A model generated the notes under the pieces. That model worked only from the letters and a program-made list of their open reading frames with translations. It made no database searches and was not told where the DNA came from. DNA of 11,758 bases, taken from assembly GCA_001509335.1 (NCBI GenBank), contig LGGY01000011.1:1-11758 (forward strand), read 5' to 3'. The stretch is from Fidelibacterota bacterium 46_43 (lineage in GTDB: Bacteria; Fidelibacterota; Fidelibacteria; Fidelibacterales; Fidelibacteraceae). This document shows positions 1-7,286 of the stretch, piece by piece. Position numbers and translations under genes: made by a program. Each line of letters opens with the position of its first letter. The first letter of the stretch is position 1.

Positions 1-28
1 TCCTTTCATTTTCTCATTCCAAGCGTTG

Positions 29-380
29 ATAATTTGATGATTTTTTTCTATTTAAAAAAGGGGTAGTTAAGATAAATCAACAAAATCACCGATTAAACAC
101 AAGCCGATTAAATTAATGCCAGTCCTGACGGGAATTTTAGAACGATCTCAATCTATTTTAGGTTAAGAAACAAGTAAAAGATAAAAACCATCCCCACAGA
201 AAAAAGCAAAGCCCGAACCAGTGATTTAATTAATGGGCGGAAGCTGTTGTACTCATTCTCCCGTATTTTGTGTGTTTCATCATGCATAGTCAACCCTCTA
301 AACTGTATAATCATATTTTTCCATTTTCATAAAGCATATATAATCATTGTCTTCTTTCTCAGAAAATAATTTGATGATTT
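29..380. repeat. 15-nt direct repeat flanking the 44-residue micro-gene
   Basis: The sequence ATAATTTGATGATTT occurs exactly at 29-43 and again at 366-380, in the same orientation. The two copies lie outside both ends of the minus-strand micro-gene at 153-287. The repeat is AT-rich and the surroundings are too, so chance is possible. I see no inverted repeats at the outer edges and no transposase, so it is not evidence of an insertion by itself. Confidence 0.4.
153..287 (-). CDS. 44-residue single-pass membrane micro-protein
   Basis: Read on the minus strand, an ATG at 287-285 opens a 44-codon frame ending in TAG at 155-153. An AGAGGG ribosome site (plus-strand 294-299) lies 6 nt upstream. 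The product has a charged head (MHDETHKIRENEYNSFRP, residues 1-18), a basic stretch with Lys22 and Arg26, and a hydrophobic helix from about 27 to 42 (LLFSVGMVFIFYLFLN), ending in LK. This looks like one membrane segment with a cytoplasmic N-terminus. I do not recognise a named family. Its helix aligns without gaps to that of the plus-strand micro-protein at 644-760, with the shared pattern SL[VI]RxLL....M. That similarity, the ribosome site and the sensible topology are the reasons to call it a gene despite its size. It could still be a chance frame in AT-rich DNA. Confidence 0.55.
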   Translation of the reverse strand: MHDETHKIRENEYNSFRPLIKSLVRALLFSVGMVFIFYLFLNLK

Positions 381-643
381 AAATTGTCAGGAATAAAATG
401 TAGTTGATATAAAGGCATTTTATGAAGATTTACCCTTTTTAAATAGATGTGAACGTTATAAGCCGGTATTTTTAACCCCATGTATCTCAAAAAAATATGT
501 AGAAAATTGACATTTTCACCTTGAATAAAACACCAATATATAGTATGTTGAATAACAAGGCCCACATCATACTGTATAAAGTGATAAGACTCACAGAGAA
601 AGTTCTGAGTTCTTCATACATTAAAACAGGCAGGGAGGTAAGT
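288..643. other. AT-rich divergent spacer between two micro-genes
   Basis: This 356-nt stretch separates the two membrane micro-genes, which point away from each other, so it should hold both promoters. I see TATAATCAT twice (306-314 and 339-347, 33 bp apart) near the minus-strand gene. A perfect TTGACA box (507-512) precedes the plus-strand gene, but no good -10 box lies at normal spacing. No RNA gene or convincing longer frame is visible. Confidence 0.4.
633..639 (+). promoter_or_regulatory. Ribosome binding site that sets the start of the 38-residue gene
   Basis: GGGAGGT, a near-perfect Shine-Dalgarno sequence, lies 4 nt before the ATG at 644. The same frame stays open back to an ATG at 521, but that upstream start has no ribosome site and the added residues look like translated spacer. 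The site therefore argues for a 38-residue product rather than a 79-residue one. Confidence 0.7.
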
Positions 644-760
644 ATGAAAACATACATAAACAAAGTCACGCTTGCTCAGAGCCTGATTCGTTTTTTACTC
701 TTAATCAGTCTGATGATCTTATTTTTCTTTCTCTATACCAGCCTTTATCCCGGTTTTTAA
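644..760 (+). CDS. 38-residue single-pass membrane micro-protein
   Basis: The start was chosen for the GGGAGGT site just upstream. The product has a short polar head (MKTYINKVTLAQ), then Ser13-Leu-Ile-Arg16 and a strongly hydrophobic helix at about 17-35 rich in Leu and Phe, ending in YPGF. It looks like one transmembrane segment with few soluble residues, as in small regulatory or complex-stabilising membrane subunits. Nothing in the sequence says which role applies. The segment from residue 9 aligns ungapped with residues 19-44 of the minus-strand micro-protein at 153-287, with about 10 identities in 27 positions. Its stop lies 5 nt from the stop of the convergent secreted-protein gene, so there is no room for a terminator between them. 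Family unknown. Confidence 0.65.
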   Translation: MKTYINKVTLAQSLIRFLLLISLMILFFFLYTSLYPGF

Positions 761-765
761 GGGGT

Positions 766-2808
766 CTACTTTAAATAAATCATTTTATGAACTGAATGAT
801 AATCCGTTGATTTAATCTGTAAAAAATAGATTCCGGAAGAATAGGTGTCCATATTGACGGTAATATCATGATTGCCGGCATTCAGGAGCTGTTCTTTTTC
901 CAGGATTGTATGGCCTGTCAGATTGTACACTGTCAGGGTTACGGATTGTCGGTTCGGCAGACGCAGGGGGACATGAAATGTGGCGTTGAAAGGGTTGGGA
1001 TAAGGTTGGGGTGTGAGTCCGTACGGAATGCGGATACGTTTGTGAAAGTGGGTTGTTTCTTCACCGGAGTAGCTGTGATCTATAAGCCAATAGGTATAGA
1101 TGCCGGCAAGTACGGGGTAATCTGTAAAATGATAGACATGTCGTTCCGTTGTGGAACCGTATCCCTTCAGCTCTGGATTACTGGTAAAATTTGCCAGGAG
1201 AAGGGGTTCTTCCTCTTCATACTGACGGGTTATGGAGAAACCGGCGTTTTCTGTCTCTGATTCGGTAACCCAGGAGAGATGAACGGTATAAGCAGATGCG
1301 GCACCTGAAAAAGTGCTCAGGGAAACGGGCAGGGAATTTTCGTAGTTGGTGATGATACCGGGCGAAAAAGCCTCGGTACCCGAGAGAGAGGTGTGCAGGA
1401 CAAAAGGACCGGTCAAAGCCGGATTCCGAACCAGCGATTGATCCTGGCTGCCTTCTGAGCCCCAGGTGTGTTGGTCAATTAATGTGGAATCGTGGGTTCT
1501 TAAGCAGACGGACTCTCCGGAGTTGTTCAGAGAAAGGGTTCCGGATGTCGCCAGGTATATTTGTGCATCGGAATCGGGTAGATTGGGTGATCCTCCACCG
1601 AAAACCACGAAAATACCTCCGGCAGGTATAACTGTTCCGTGTGGAAAAACATGCCGTATGCCCTCGCTGTCACATATTATCCAACTGCTCAGGTCTGCAT
1701 CGGATACGGAGGTGTTGACCAGTTCAATAAATTCATCCTCCGAAGCGCTGCGTGTGCCGTCACCATTGGCATCTCCGCTAATGTCTGTTGCCGGGTCGGC
1801 AAGGATTTCATTGATAACTACCGGATAATATCGAACGGATTTTTCCGGCGCCTGGACAGACCATGACGTATCGGAATCTTCCACAAGGTATGCATAAGCG
1901 GTTACATAATAGAAACGGCCTTCCGTAATACCTGAAAGAATAAGGGAACAGGTTGTTGAATCCTGAATGTGACCTGCACAATAACTGCCTTCATGAATGC
2001 TGGAAAGGGAAAGGACAGGATTCGGCCGGATCGTCTGCTTTTCCAGTTGTGTCGGGTCCAGCATATTGGAGCTGTCCGGCCGGACAAAAAGGTAAAAACC
2101 ACTCCAGTCTGTTCCCAGCTCTCCATCCGGAATATCCCAGCTCAAAGTCAGGGTAGAATCTGTCGCTTCTGGTATGGAGAGTTTTTTCGGAAGGGGAACT
2201 TTGCTGCTCAGTGTTCCTTCGACAATCACATCCTTTCCCGGCCCTTCAAATCCTGCAGATCCGGCCGTATAGGTGTTTCCATATCCGTAAAGACGAAAGA
2301 TCAGGCGGGATTCTGTAGCAGGTATAGAATTCAGATCCACTGTGATATTTTGGGAGGATGTTGTGATCTCCCAGCTCCCAAGATCTTCGCTGAATCCATC
2401 CAGACTGCTTCGAAGGGTAAAACAGGAGGGACCGGTGGAAGACCTTTCAATCTGTAAAGAGACGGATGTAAGCTGGAGGACACTTCCCGGGACTGGATAA
2501 ACCTCCCATTCAAAATAATCTCCCTTGTCCATGGCCGAAGACAAATCCGCTTCGGTCCAGTTATTGGCATTGAACCGGTCATTGTTGGGTGCGTGTCGAA
2601 TCCCGGGCCCGCGGCGGATAAGGAAAGATGAATCGGTCTTAGCCAAAAAAGAATGAACCACTTCTGCTTCCACCGTTATCTCTTCACCGGTATATCCGGC
2701 AAAATCCCAGGCGATAAGCGTGTCAGCCCAAAGGCTTTTTACACATATCAGTGCCTGAAGCAGGGCAATAAGTGCAACGGAAAACAGGTAACCTTTCACA
2801 TGTTTCAT
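766..2808 (-). CDS. Secreted lamin-tail domain protein with T9SS C-terminal sorting domain
   Basis: This 680-residue protein starts with a signal peptide (basic MKHVKGY, hydrophobic core to about 25, likely cleavage after Ala28 in SLWA|DT). Residues ~31-200 form a beta-rich region resembling a module common in secreted proteins (AWDFAGYTG, then RSSTGP and LRSSLDGF). An Fn3-like domain follows at ~203-325. A lamin-tail domain spans ~329-485 (VINEILADP, an Asp-rich DANGDG loop at 346-351 that may bind calcium, DEFIELVN, LSSWIICD). A second Fn3-like segment at ~493-590 begins LPVSLSTFSG. The end, ~598-680, is a type IX sorting domain: PYPNPFN at 602-608, LTVYNLTGH, SSGIYFLQI and a final basic strand. 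Such proteins are exported by Sec, then cross the outer membrane by T9SS and lose the tail. An AAGAGGAG site precedes the ATG. No catalytic domain is visible, so a surface or adhesive role is inference. Confidence 0.9.
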   Translation of the reverse strand: MKHVKGYLFSVALIALLQALICVKSLWADTLIAWDFAGYTGEEITVEAEVVHSFLAKTDSSFLIRRGPGIRHAPNNDRFNANNWTEADLSSAMDKGDYFEWEVYPVPGSVLQLTSVSLQIERSSTGPSCFTLRSSLDGFSEDLGSWEITTSSQNITVDLNSIPATESRLIFRLYGYGNTYTAGSAGFEGPGKDVIVEGTLSSKVPLPKKLSIPEATDSTLTLSWDIPDGELGTDWSGFYLFVRPDSSNMLDPTQLEKQTIRPNPVLSLSSIHEGSYCAGHIQDSTTCSLILSGITEGRFYYVTAYAYLVEDSDTSWSVQAPEKSVRYYPVVINEILADPATDISGDANGDGTRSASEDEFIELVNTSVSDADLSSWIICDSEGIRHVFPHGTVIPAGGIFVVFGGGSPNLPDSDAQIYLATSGTLSLNNSGESVCLRTHDSTLIDQHTWGSEGSQDQSLVRNPALTGPFVLHTSLSGTEAFSPGIITNYENSLPVSLSTFSGAASAYTVHLSWVTESETENAGFSITRQYEEEEPLLLANFTSNPELKGYGSTTERHVYHFTDYPVLAGIYTYWLIDHSYSGEETTHFHKRIRIPYGLTPQPYPNPFNATFHVPLRLPNRQSVTLTVYNLTGHTILEKEQLLNAGNHDITVNMDTYSSGIYFLQIKSTDYHSVHKMIYLK

Positions 2809-2975
2809 GATGAACTCCTCTTGTACTTTTCCGGGGGCACCTGTAATATGAGGAAATCAAAAACATAAATCAAGATAATATTAAAAATATAATATTCAAG
2901 GGTTCTAATAACGTTTGCAGATTCCCCTGCGGATTGATAGATTCTTCTGTTAACCATACATCATGAGGAAGCCGC
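2809..2975. promoter_or_regulatory. Divergent promoter region
   Basis: These 167 nt separate the minus-strand secreted-protein gene from the plus-strand cysteine-rich gene and must serve both. The left edge holds the AAGAGGAG site (2815-2822, minus) and the right edge a GAGGAAG site (2965-2971, plus). The centre is very AT-rich, with ATAATATT repeated at 2875-2882 and 2889-2896. For the plus direction, TTGCAG (2915-2920) and TAGATT (2938-2943) are 17 nt apart, a weak match to -35/-10 boxes. Confidence 0.4.
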
Positions 2976-3179
2976 ATGGAGTGCAGACAGGAGAAAAATC
3001 TGAAGCGGTGTAATTGCACCTATTCACCGTGTCCCCGCAAAGGAATATGCTGTGAATGTATCACTTATCATTTGAAAATGCGTGAATTGCCCGGATGTTT
3101 TTTTCCGGATAATGCCGAGAAGACCTGGGACCGGAGTTTTGAACATTTTTCCCGTCTGGTTCAGGCGGGGCGGGTTTAA
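2976..3179 (+). CDS. DUF6485-type cysteine-rich small protein
   Basis: This 67-residue protein carries eight cysteines at 3, 12, 14, 19, 25, 26, 28 and 41, spaced as CxC, then Cys19, then CCxC, followed by a conserved-looking GCFFP and a C-terminal helix with WDRSFEHF. The layout matches the small proteins called DUF6485 (MEC...CNCTY..C.RKG.CCEC...H...ELP.CFF...E.T.DRS). The cysteines suggest a zinc or iron-sulfur site, but no function is established that I know of. There is no signal peptide, so it should be cytoplasmic. The GAGGAAG ribosome site fits the chosen ATG. Only 21 nt separate it from the malic enzyme gene, so the two are probably one transcript. Confidence 0.8.
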   Translation: MECRQEKNLKRCNCTYSPCPRKGICCECITYHLKMRELPGCFFPDNAEKTWDRSFEHFSRLVQAGRV

Positions 3180-3200
3180 CTGAAAGCACGGAGAGAAAAG

Positions 3201-4658
3201 ATGAAAGAGATTCATTATACGTTGGATAATTTGAATGAGATGTTGGAGGCGGAAGGTTTGAGCAGCGAACAGATTGCAAAGGCGAAAACCCTGTTTCTTA
3301 AACGGTTGTCCTTGGATGCTCATATCTTTTATAATGGAAAAATGCAGACGATCCCCAAGGCTGCAGTTTTTGGGTTTAACTGGTTCAATGTGTGGTATAC
3401 TCCCGGTGTTTCAAAGGTGTCCACCACGATTCGTGACAACAATCTGGCATCCTATGATTTATCCAATCGGGGGAACCTGGTGGCTGTGGTGAGTGATTCC
3501 ACCCGGGTGCTGGGAGACGGCAATTGCACACCTCCTGGAGGACTGGGTGTGATGGAAGGGAAGGCTTTTCTTATGAAATATCTGGGAGGAGTAGATGCCA
3601 ATGCCCTATGCATAGACAGCCGGAATGAAAAAGGCGAACACGATCCGGATAAAATCATCGATTTTGTAAAAATGCTCCAGCCTGGTTTCGGTGCTGTAAA
3701 CCTGGAGGATATATCCCAGCCCAATTGTTATAAGGTTTTGGATACCCTTCGGGAAGTGTGTGATATTCCGGTGTGGCATGATGATGCCCAGGGGACGGCG
3801 TCTGTGACACTGGCTGGCTTATTCAATGCCCTGAAGCTGGTGGATAAACCCATTGGGGATGTCCGAATCGTGTTGTTTGGTGCCGGAGCTTCCAACACCA
3901 CTATTGCCCGTATTATTCAGAAAGCCGGCGGTGATCCGGAAAAGATGATTATTTTTGATTCCACCGGATCCCTCAACCGTGACCGGGAGGATATCAGGGC
4001 GGATAGCCGGTATTACCGGAAGTGGGAGCTATGTGAATCCACCAATCCTCAAAAAATTCAGACCATGGATGAAGCCATGAAAGGGGCGGATGTTTTGATT
4101 GCTTTGTCCAAATCCGATCCGGATACCATCAAAACCCGGTGGATTCAGAGCATGGCCACCCGCCCCATTGTTTTTGCCTGTGCCAATCCGGTTCCGGAAA
4201 TTTATCCCTACAGGGCCAAAGAGGCCGGAGCCTATATTGTGGCTACCGGGCGAGGAGATTTTCCCAACCAGGTGAATAATTCTTTGGGATTTCCGGGAAT
4301 TCTCAAAGGGGCATTAATGGCCCGTGCCCGGAAAATCAGCGATGAAATGGCCATTGTGGCTGCCCGGTCCCTGGCGGATTTTGCCGAAAAACGAGGTATC
4401 CATCCTGACAATATTATTCCCACCATGGATGAAGCCGGTGTTTTTCCCTTTGAAGCGGCCGATGTGGCCTGCCAGGCAGTGAAAGAAGGGCTTGCCCGGG
4501 AGGATATTTCCCACGATGAGGCCTATGCCCGGGCGGAGAAAGGGATTAAGGAATCCAGAGAGCTGGTCAAATTGATGATCGATGAAGGATTTATCAAAAC
4601 ACCGCCCCAATCCATGCTCCAGACTGCCTTTGACTGGGCGGTTAAAGAAGTCAGATAA
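3201..4658 (+). CDS. NAD(P)-dependent malic enzyme
   Basis: This 485-residue cytoplasmic enzyme should convert L-malate to pyruvate and CO2 while reducing NAD(P)+. The N-terminal catalytic domain (~40-200) shows WYTPGVSK with the catalytic Tyr66, STRVLGDGN around Arg102, MEGKAF with the catalytic Lys121, and the metal-binding acidic residues in NLEDIS (Glu169, Asp170) and HDDAQGT (Asp194/Asp195). The NAD-binding domain (~215-400) has GAGASN at 227-232, FACANPVPEI at 325-334 and ATGRGDFPNQVNN at 348-360, all hallmarks of the family. About 40 residues precede the catalytic domain, and the length exceeds the roughly 400-residue single-domain bacterial enzymes because of this and a helical C-terminus. 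The acetyltransferase-like tail of large MaeB forms is absent. GAGASN replaces the usual GAGAAG, and coenzyme preference cannot be judged. A GGAGAG site precedes the ATG. Confidence 0.93.
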   Translation: MKEIHYTLDNLNEMLEAEGLSSEQIAKAKTLFLKRLSLDAHIFYNGKMQTIPKAAVFGFNWFNVWYTPGVSKVSTTIRDNNLASYDLSNRGNLVAVVSDSTRVLGDGNCTPPGGLGVMEGKAFLMKYLGGVDANALCIDSRNEKGEHDPDKIIDFVKMLQPGFGAVNLEDISQPNCYKVLDTLREVCDIPVWHDDAQGTASVTLAGLFNALKLVDKPIGDVRIVLFGAGASNTTIARIIQKAGGDPEKMIIFDSTGSLNRDREDIRADSRYYRKWELCESTNPQKIQTMDEAMKGADVLIALSKSDPDTIKTRWIQSMATRPIVFACANPVPEIYPYRAKEAGAYIVATGRGDFPNQVNNSLGFPGILKGALMARARKISDEMAIVAARSLADFAEKRGIHPDNIIPTMDEAGVFPFEAADVACQAVKEGLAREDISHDEAYARAEKGIKESRELVKLMIDEGFIKTPPQSMLQTAFDWAVKEVR

Positions 4659-5322
4659 AGGGTGTCCACGTGTCGGGCGGAGGTGCCGTAAAGGTCATTT
4701 TTTCCCGGCTCACGGGATGAAGAATGGTCAGCTTCCAGGCATGAAGTGCGATGCCATCTCCCGGCCAGTCCCGATGGCTTCCATATCGGCGGTCCCCCAA
4801 AACGGGATACCCACGGTGTGAAAACTGAATCCGGATCTGATGATGCCGGCCGGTCAACAGGTCTATTTCCATCAGTGAAATATCTCCATGGGTTTTCCGG
4901 CGGCGGAAATGAAGTTCGGCAGACTGATCCCGGGGATCCCCTGTAACAAAACCTGCAATTTTATCCCGTCGGATATAATCTGAATATGTCCCTTCTTCCG
5001 GCGGTTTTCCCTCAACCAGTGCGAGATAGACTTTGTCAATCCGGTGTTTCCTGAAATACCGGCTCAGACGGGATGCTGCCTTGGAGGTCCTGGCAAAAAC
5101 CATGACACCCGATGTAGGCCGGTCCAGACGGTGAACCAATCCCAAAAAAACATGACCCGGTTTGTCATACTTTTCTTTAATATAGCTTTTCCCCATATCC
5201 AGCAGGTTGGGGCCACCACTGATATCCCCCTGGGAAAGGAGTCCCGGTGCCTTATTGACAACAAGCAGGTGATTATCCTCGAAAAGGATCTGTTCCGGCG
5301 TTATTTCCTGATGAATGGGCAT
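4651..5322 (-). CDS. RluA-family pseudouridine synthase
   Basis: This 223-residue protein should isomerise uridine to pseudouridine in rRNA or tRNA. The RluA signature is HRLDRPTSGVMVFA (64-77), with the catalytic Asp at 67. Other family blocks are ILFEDNHLLVVNKAPGLLSQ near the N-terminus, KVYLALVEG at ~97-105, and GRHHQIRIQFSHRGYPVLGDRRYG at ~157-181 (shown here only by its extent and the RHHQIR core). There is no S4 RNA-binding domain, so it resembles short forms such as RluA or TruC rather than RluC/RluD. Its target site cannot be read from sequence. No strong ribosome site precedes the ATG, but no earlier in-frame start exists. The last 8 nt overlap the end of the malic enzyme gene on the other strand. 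Confidence 0.92.
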   Translation of the reverse strand: MPIHQEITPEQILFEDNHLLVVNKAPGLLSQGDISGGPNLLDMGKSYIKEKYDKPGHVFLGLVHRLDRPTSGVMVFARTSKAASRLSRYFRKHRIDKVYLALVEGKPPEEGTYSDYIRRDKIAGFVTGDPRDQSAELHFRRRKTHGDISLMEIDLLTGRHHQIRIQFSHRGYPVLGDRRYGSHRDWPGDGIALHAWKLTILHPVSREKMTFTAPPPDTWTPFI

Positions 5323-5420
5323 AAGACAAGTCTACATAAGTCATGCCAGAATGGAAAGTTTAAACAGCGCCGGTAAAATCCCGTCTGTTTTCTTGGAAAT
5401 GAAAAGTGTAAATTAATTTT
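5323..5420. promoter_or_regulatory. Short divergent spacer before the methionine-cycle gene
   Basis: These 98 nt lie between the minus-strand pseudouridine synthase and the plus-strand methyltransferase/reductase gene and should hold both promoters. I see no SAM (S-box) riboswitch. The space is barely enough for one, and neither its conserved core nor a terminator hairpin is visible. A palindromic GTTTAAAC lies at 5358-5365. Neither flanking gene has a strong Shine-Dalgarno sequence here. Confidence 0.35.
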
Positions 5421-7286
5421 ATGGATAAAGGACATGAAACAAGTCAGAAACCCCGGAATTTTTTAGCCTGCCTCAGAGATCATGTACTTTTATTTGACGG
5501 AGCCATGGGTACGATGATATATGAACGGGGTGTCTATGTTAATCAGTGTTATGATGCTTTAAACATCCAGAAGCCGGATTTGATTTTGGGGATTCACCGG
5601 GATTATGCCGATGCGGGAGCGGATGCGTTAACGACCAATACTTTTGGGGCGAACCGCTTTCTTTTGAAAAAATACGGTTACGAAGAACGGACGGTTGAAA
5701 TCAACCGTAAAGGAGCTGAACTGGCCCGGCAGATCGCCGGCGAAGAGCTCTTTGTTGCCGGTTCCATGGGACCACCGCCAGACCGGATGGAGCCTTTGGG
5801 CAAACTGACTGTCCGGGAACTCCGGGAAGCTTATCATGAACAGGCTGAAGCGCTGATTCACGGCGGTGCGGATATTTTGATCCTGGAGACCTTTTCGGAT
5901 CTGGGAATGATTTGTGAAATCATCCGGGAAATCAAAAGTGCCTTTCCCAAGGTCCCGCTGATAGGGCAGATGACTGTGGATAAGGAGGGACGTACATCCC
6001 TGGGAAGCACACCGGAAATTTTTGCCTCCGAAATTGTCCGGGCCGGAGCCGATGTGGTAGGGGTGAATTGCAGCCTGGGTCCCAGTACTATGCTGGAAGT
6101 GGCTGAACGGATCTTTCGGATTTCACCAATCCCCGTGAGTGCCATGCCCAATGCCGGACTCCCCCAACGGGTGGACGGACGGAATATCTATTTTTCATCT
6201 CCCGAGTATTTCAGTGAATACACCCGTCGATTTGTCCAGGTGGGGGTACGGATTGTGGGAGGATGTTGCGGAACCACACCTGATTTTATCCGGAGCATGC
6301 GGAATGCCCTCCGGTCTATACAGCCCCGGAAACGCATCGAGATTACATCCTTGCCGCCCCAACACGACGAAGATGTGGATTTGATCCCTACATCAAAAAA
6401 ATCCCGTCTGGCTGAAAAAATAAGCCGGGGTGAATTTGTTACCACCGTGGAAATTGTCCCCCCACAGGGTCCCGATCCCAGGAAGGCTGTGGAACAATCC
6501 CGGATCCTCTTTGAATCCGGAGTAGATGCCATCAATATACCTGACGGACCCAGGGCGTTGTCGAGGATGGCTTCCAGTTATCTTTCACTGATCATTCAGC
6601 AGGAAACGGGCGGTGAGGTAATTCAGCATTTCACCTGCCGTGACCGGAACTTACTGGGGATGGTGGGAGATTTCCTGGGTGCTTATGCTGCGGGTATCCG
6701 GAATATTCTGATTATTACCGGTGATCCGCCGAAAATGGGGACTTTCCCTGATGCATCTGCTGTTTTCGACGTGGATTCCATCGGTCTCACACGGGTGGCT
6801 TCTATCCTGAATCATGGCCGCGATTTAGGCGGAAATGTCCTGAAAAAAGCAACAGGCTTTTTTATCGGTGTAGGAGCCAATCCGGGAGCCATCAATCCGG
6901 AGGAAGAAATCCGGCGTCTTGAGGAAAAGCGGGATTCCGGGGCCGAATATATCATGACCCAGCCTGTTTTTGATCCGGAAATTTTTCTCACCTTTATGGA
7001 TCGGATCAGGCATATCAATCTCCCCGTCATCGCAGGAATATGGCCTTTGGTGAGTGTAAGGAATGCCGAGTTTATGAATAATGAAGTCCCCGGTGCCAAT
7101 GTCCCTGACTGGGTTATGGAACGGCTGAAAAGGTCTCGAACAAGGGATGAAGCCCGGGAAACCGGCCTGGCGATAGCCCGTGAAACACTGAGGATTTTAA
7201 AACCCTATCTTCAGGGCGCCCAAATTTCTATGCCCTTTGGCAATGTGAAATATCCTTTGGAAGTATTAAAGGAGGTCTTATCATGA
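5421..7286 (+). CDS. Bifunctional homocysteine S-methyltransferase / 5,10-methylenetetrahydrofolate reductase
   Basis: The 621-residue protein joins two enzymes, as in Bacillus subtilis YitJ. Residues ~14-300 are a homocysteine S-methyltransferase barrel: DGAMGT at 26-31, TNTFGAN at 72-78, and the three zinc-binding cysteines in VNCSLG (Cys217) and GGCCG (Cys282, Cys283). Residues ~328-620 are a MetF-like flavin barrel: VEIVPP with the likely catalytic Glu344, HFTCRDRN at 403-410, IITGDPP at 431-437 and TQPVFD at 513-518. The reductase half makes 5-methyltetrahydrofolate. The other half methylates homocysteine to methionine; whether its donor is methylfolate or S-methylmethionine is not settled by sequence. 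No cobalamin or activation domains of MetH are present. The ATG is the first possible start after an in-frame TAA at 5409-5411, though its ribosome site is weak. It overlaps the next gene by 4 nt. Confidence 0.94.
   Translation: MDKGHETSQKPRNFLACLRDHVLLFDGAMGTMIYERGVYVNQCYDALNIQKPDLILGIHRDYADAGADALTTNTFGANRFLLKKYGYEERTVEINRKGAELARQIAGEELFVAGSMGPPPDRMEPLGKLTVRELREAYHEQAEALIHGGADILILETFSDLGMICEIIREIKSAFPKVPLIGQMTVDKEGRTSLGSTPEIFASEIVRAGADVVGVNCSLGPSTMLEVAERIFRISPIPVSAMPNAGLPQRVDGRNIYFSSPEYFSEYTRRFVQVGVRIVGGCCGTTPDFIRSMRNALRSIQPRKRIEITSLPPQHDEDVDLIPTSKKSRLAEKISRGEFVTTVEIVPPQGPDPRKAVEQSRILFESGVDAINIPDGPRALSRMASSYLSLIIQQETGGEVIQHFTCRDRNLLGMVGDFLGAYAAGIRNILIITGDPPKMGTFPDASAVFDVDSIGLTRVASILNHGRDLGGNVLKKATGFFIGVGANPGAINPEEEIRRLEEKRDSGAEYIMTQPVFDPEIFLTFMDRIRHINLPVIAGIWPLVSVRNAEFMNNEVPGANVPDWVMERLKRSRTRDEARETGLAIARETLRILKPYLQGAQISMPFGNVKYPLEVLKEVLS

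Noticed and set aside
359..565. Minus-strand 68-codon frame in the AT-rich spacer
   Set aside because: It starts with GTG, lacks a ribosome site, shows no recognisable motif and overlaps the likely promoter of the plus-strand micro-gene.
521..643. Upstream extension of the 38-residue gene to an ATG at 521
   Set aside because: No ribosome site precedes 521, while GGGAGGT sits right before 644; the added 41 residues look like translated spacer.
4582..5376. Plus-strand frames across the pseudouridine synthase gene
   Set aside because: They are shadows of the well-supported minus-strand RluA-family frame and show no motifs of their own.
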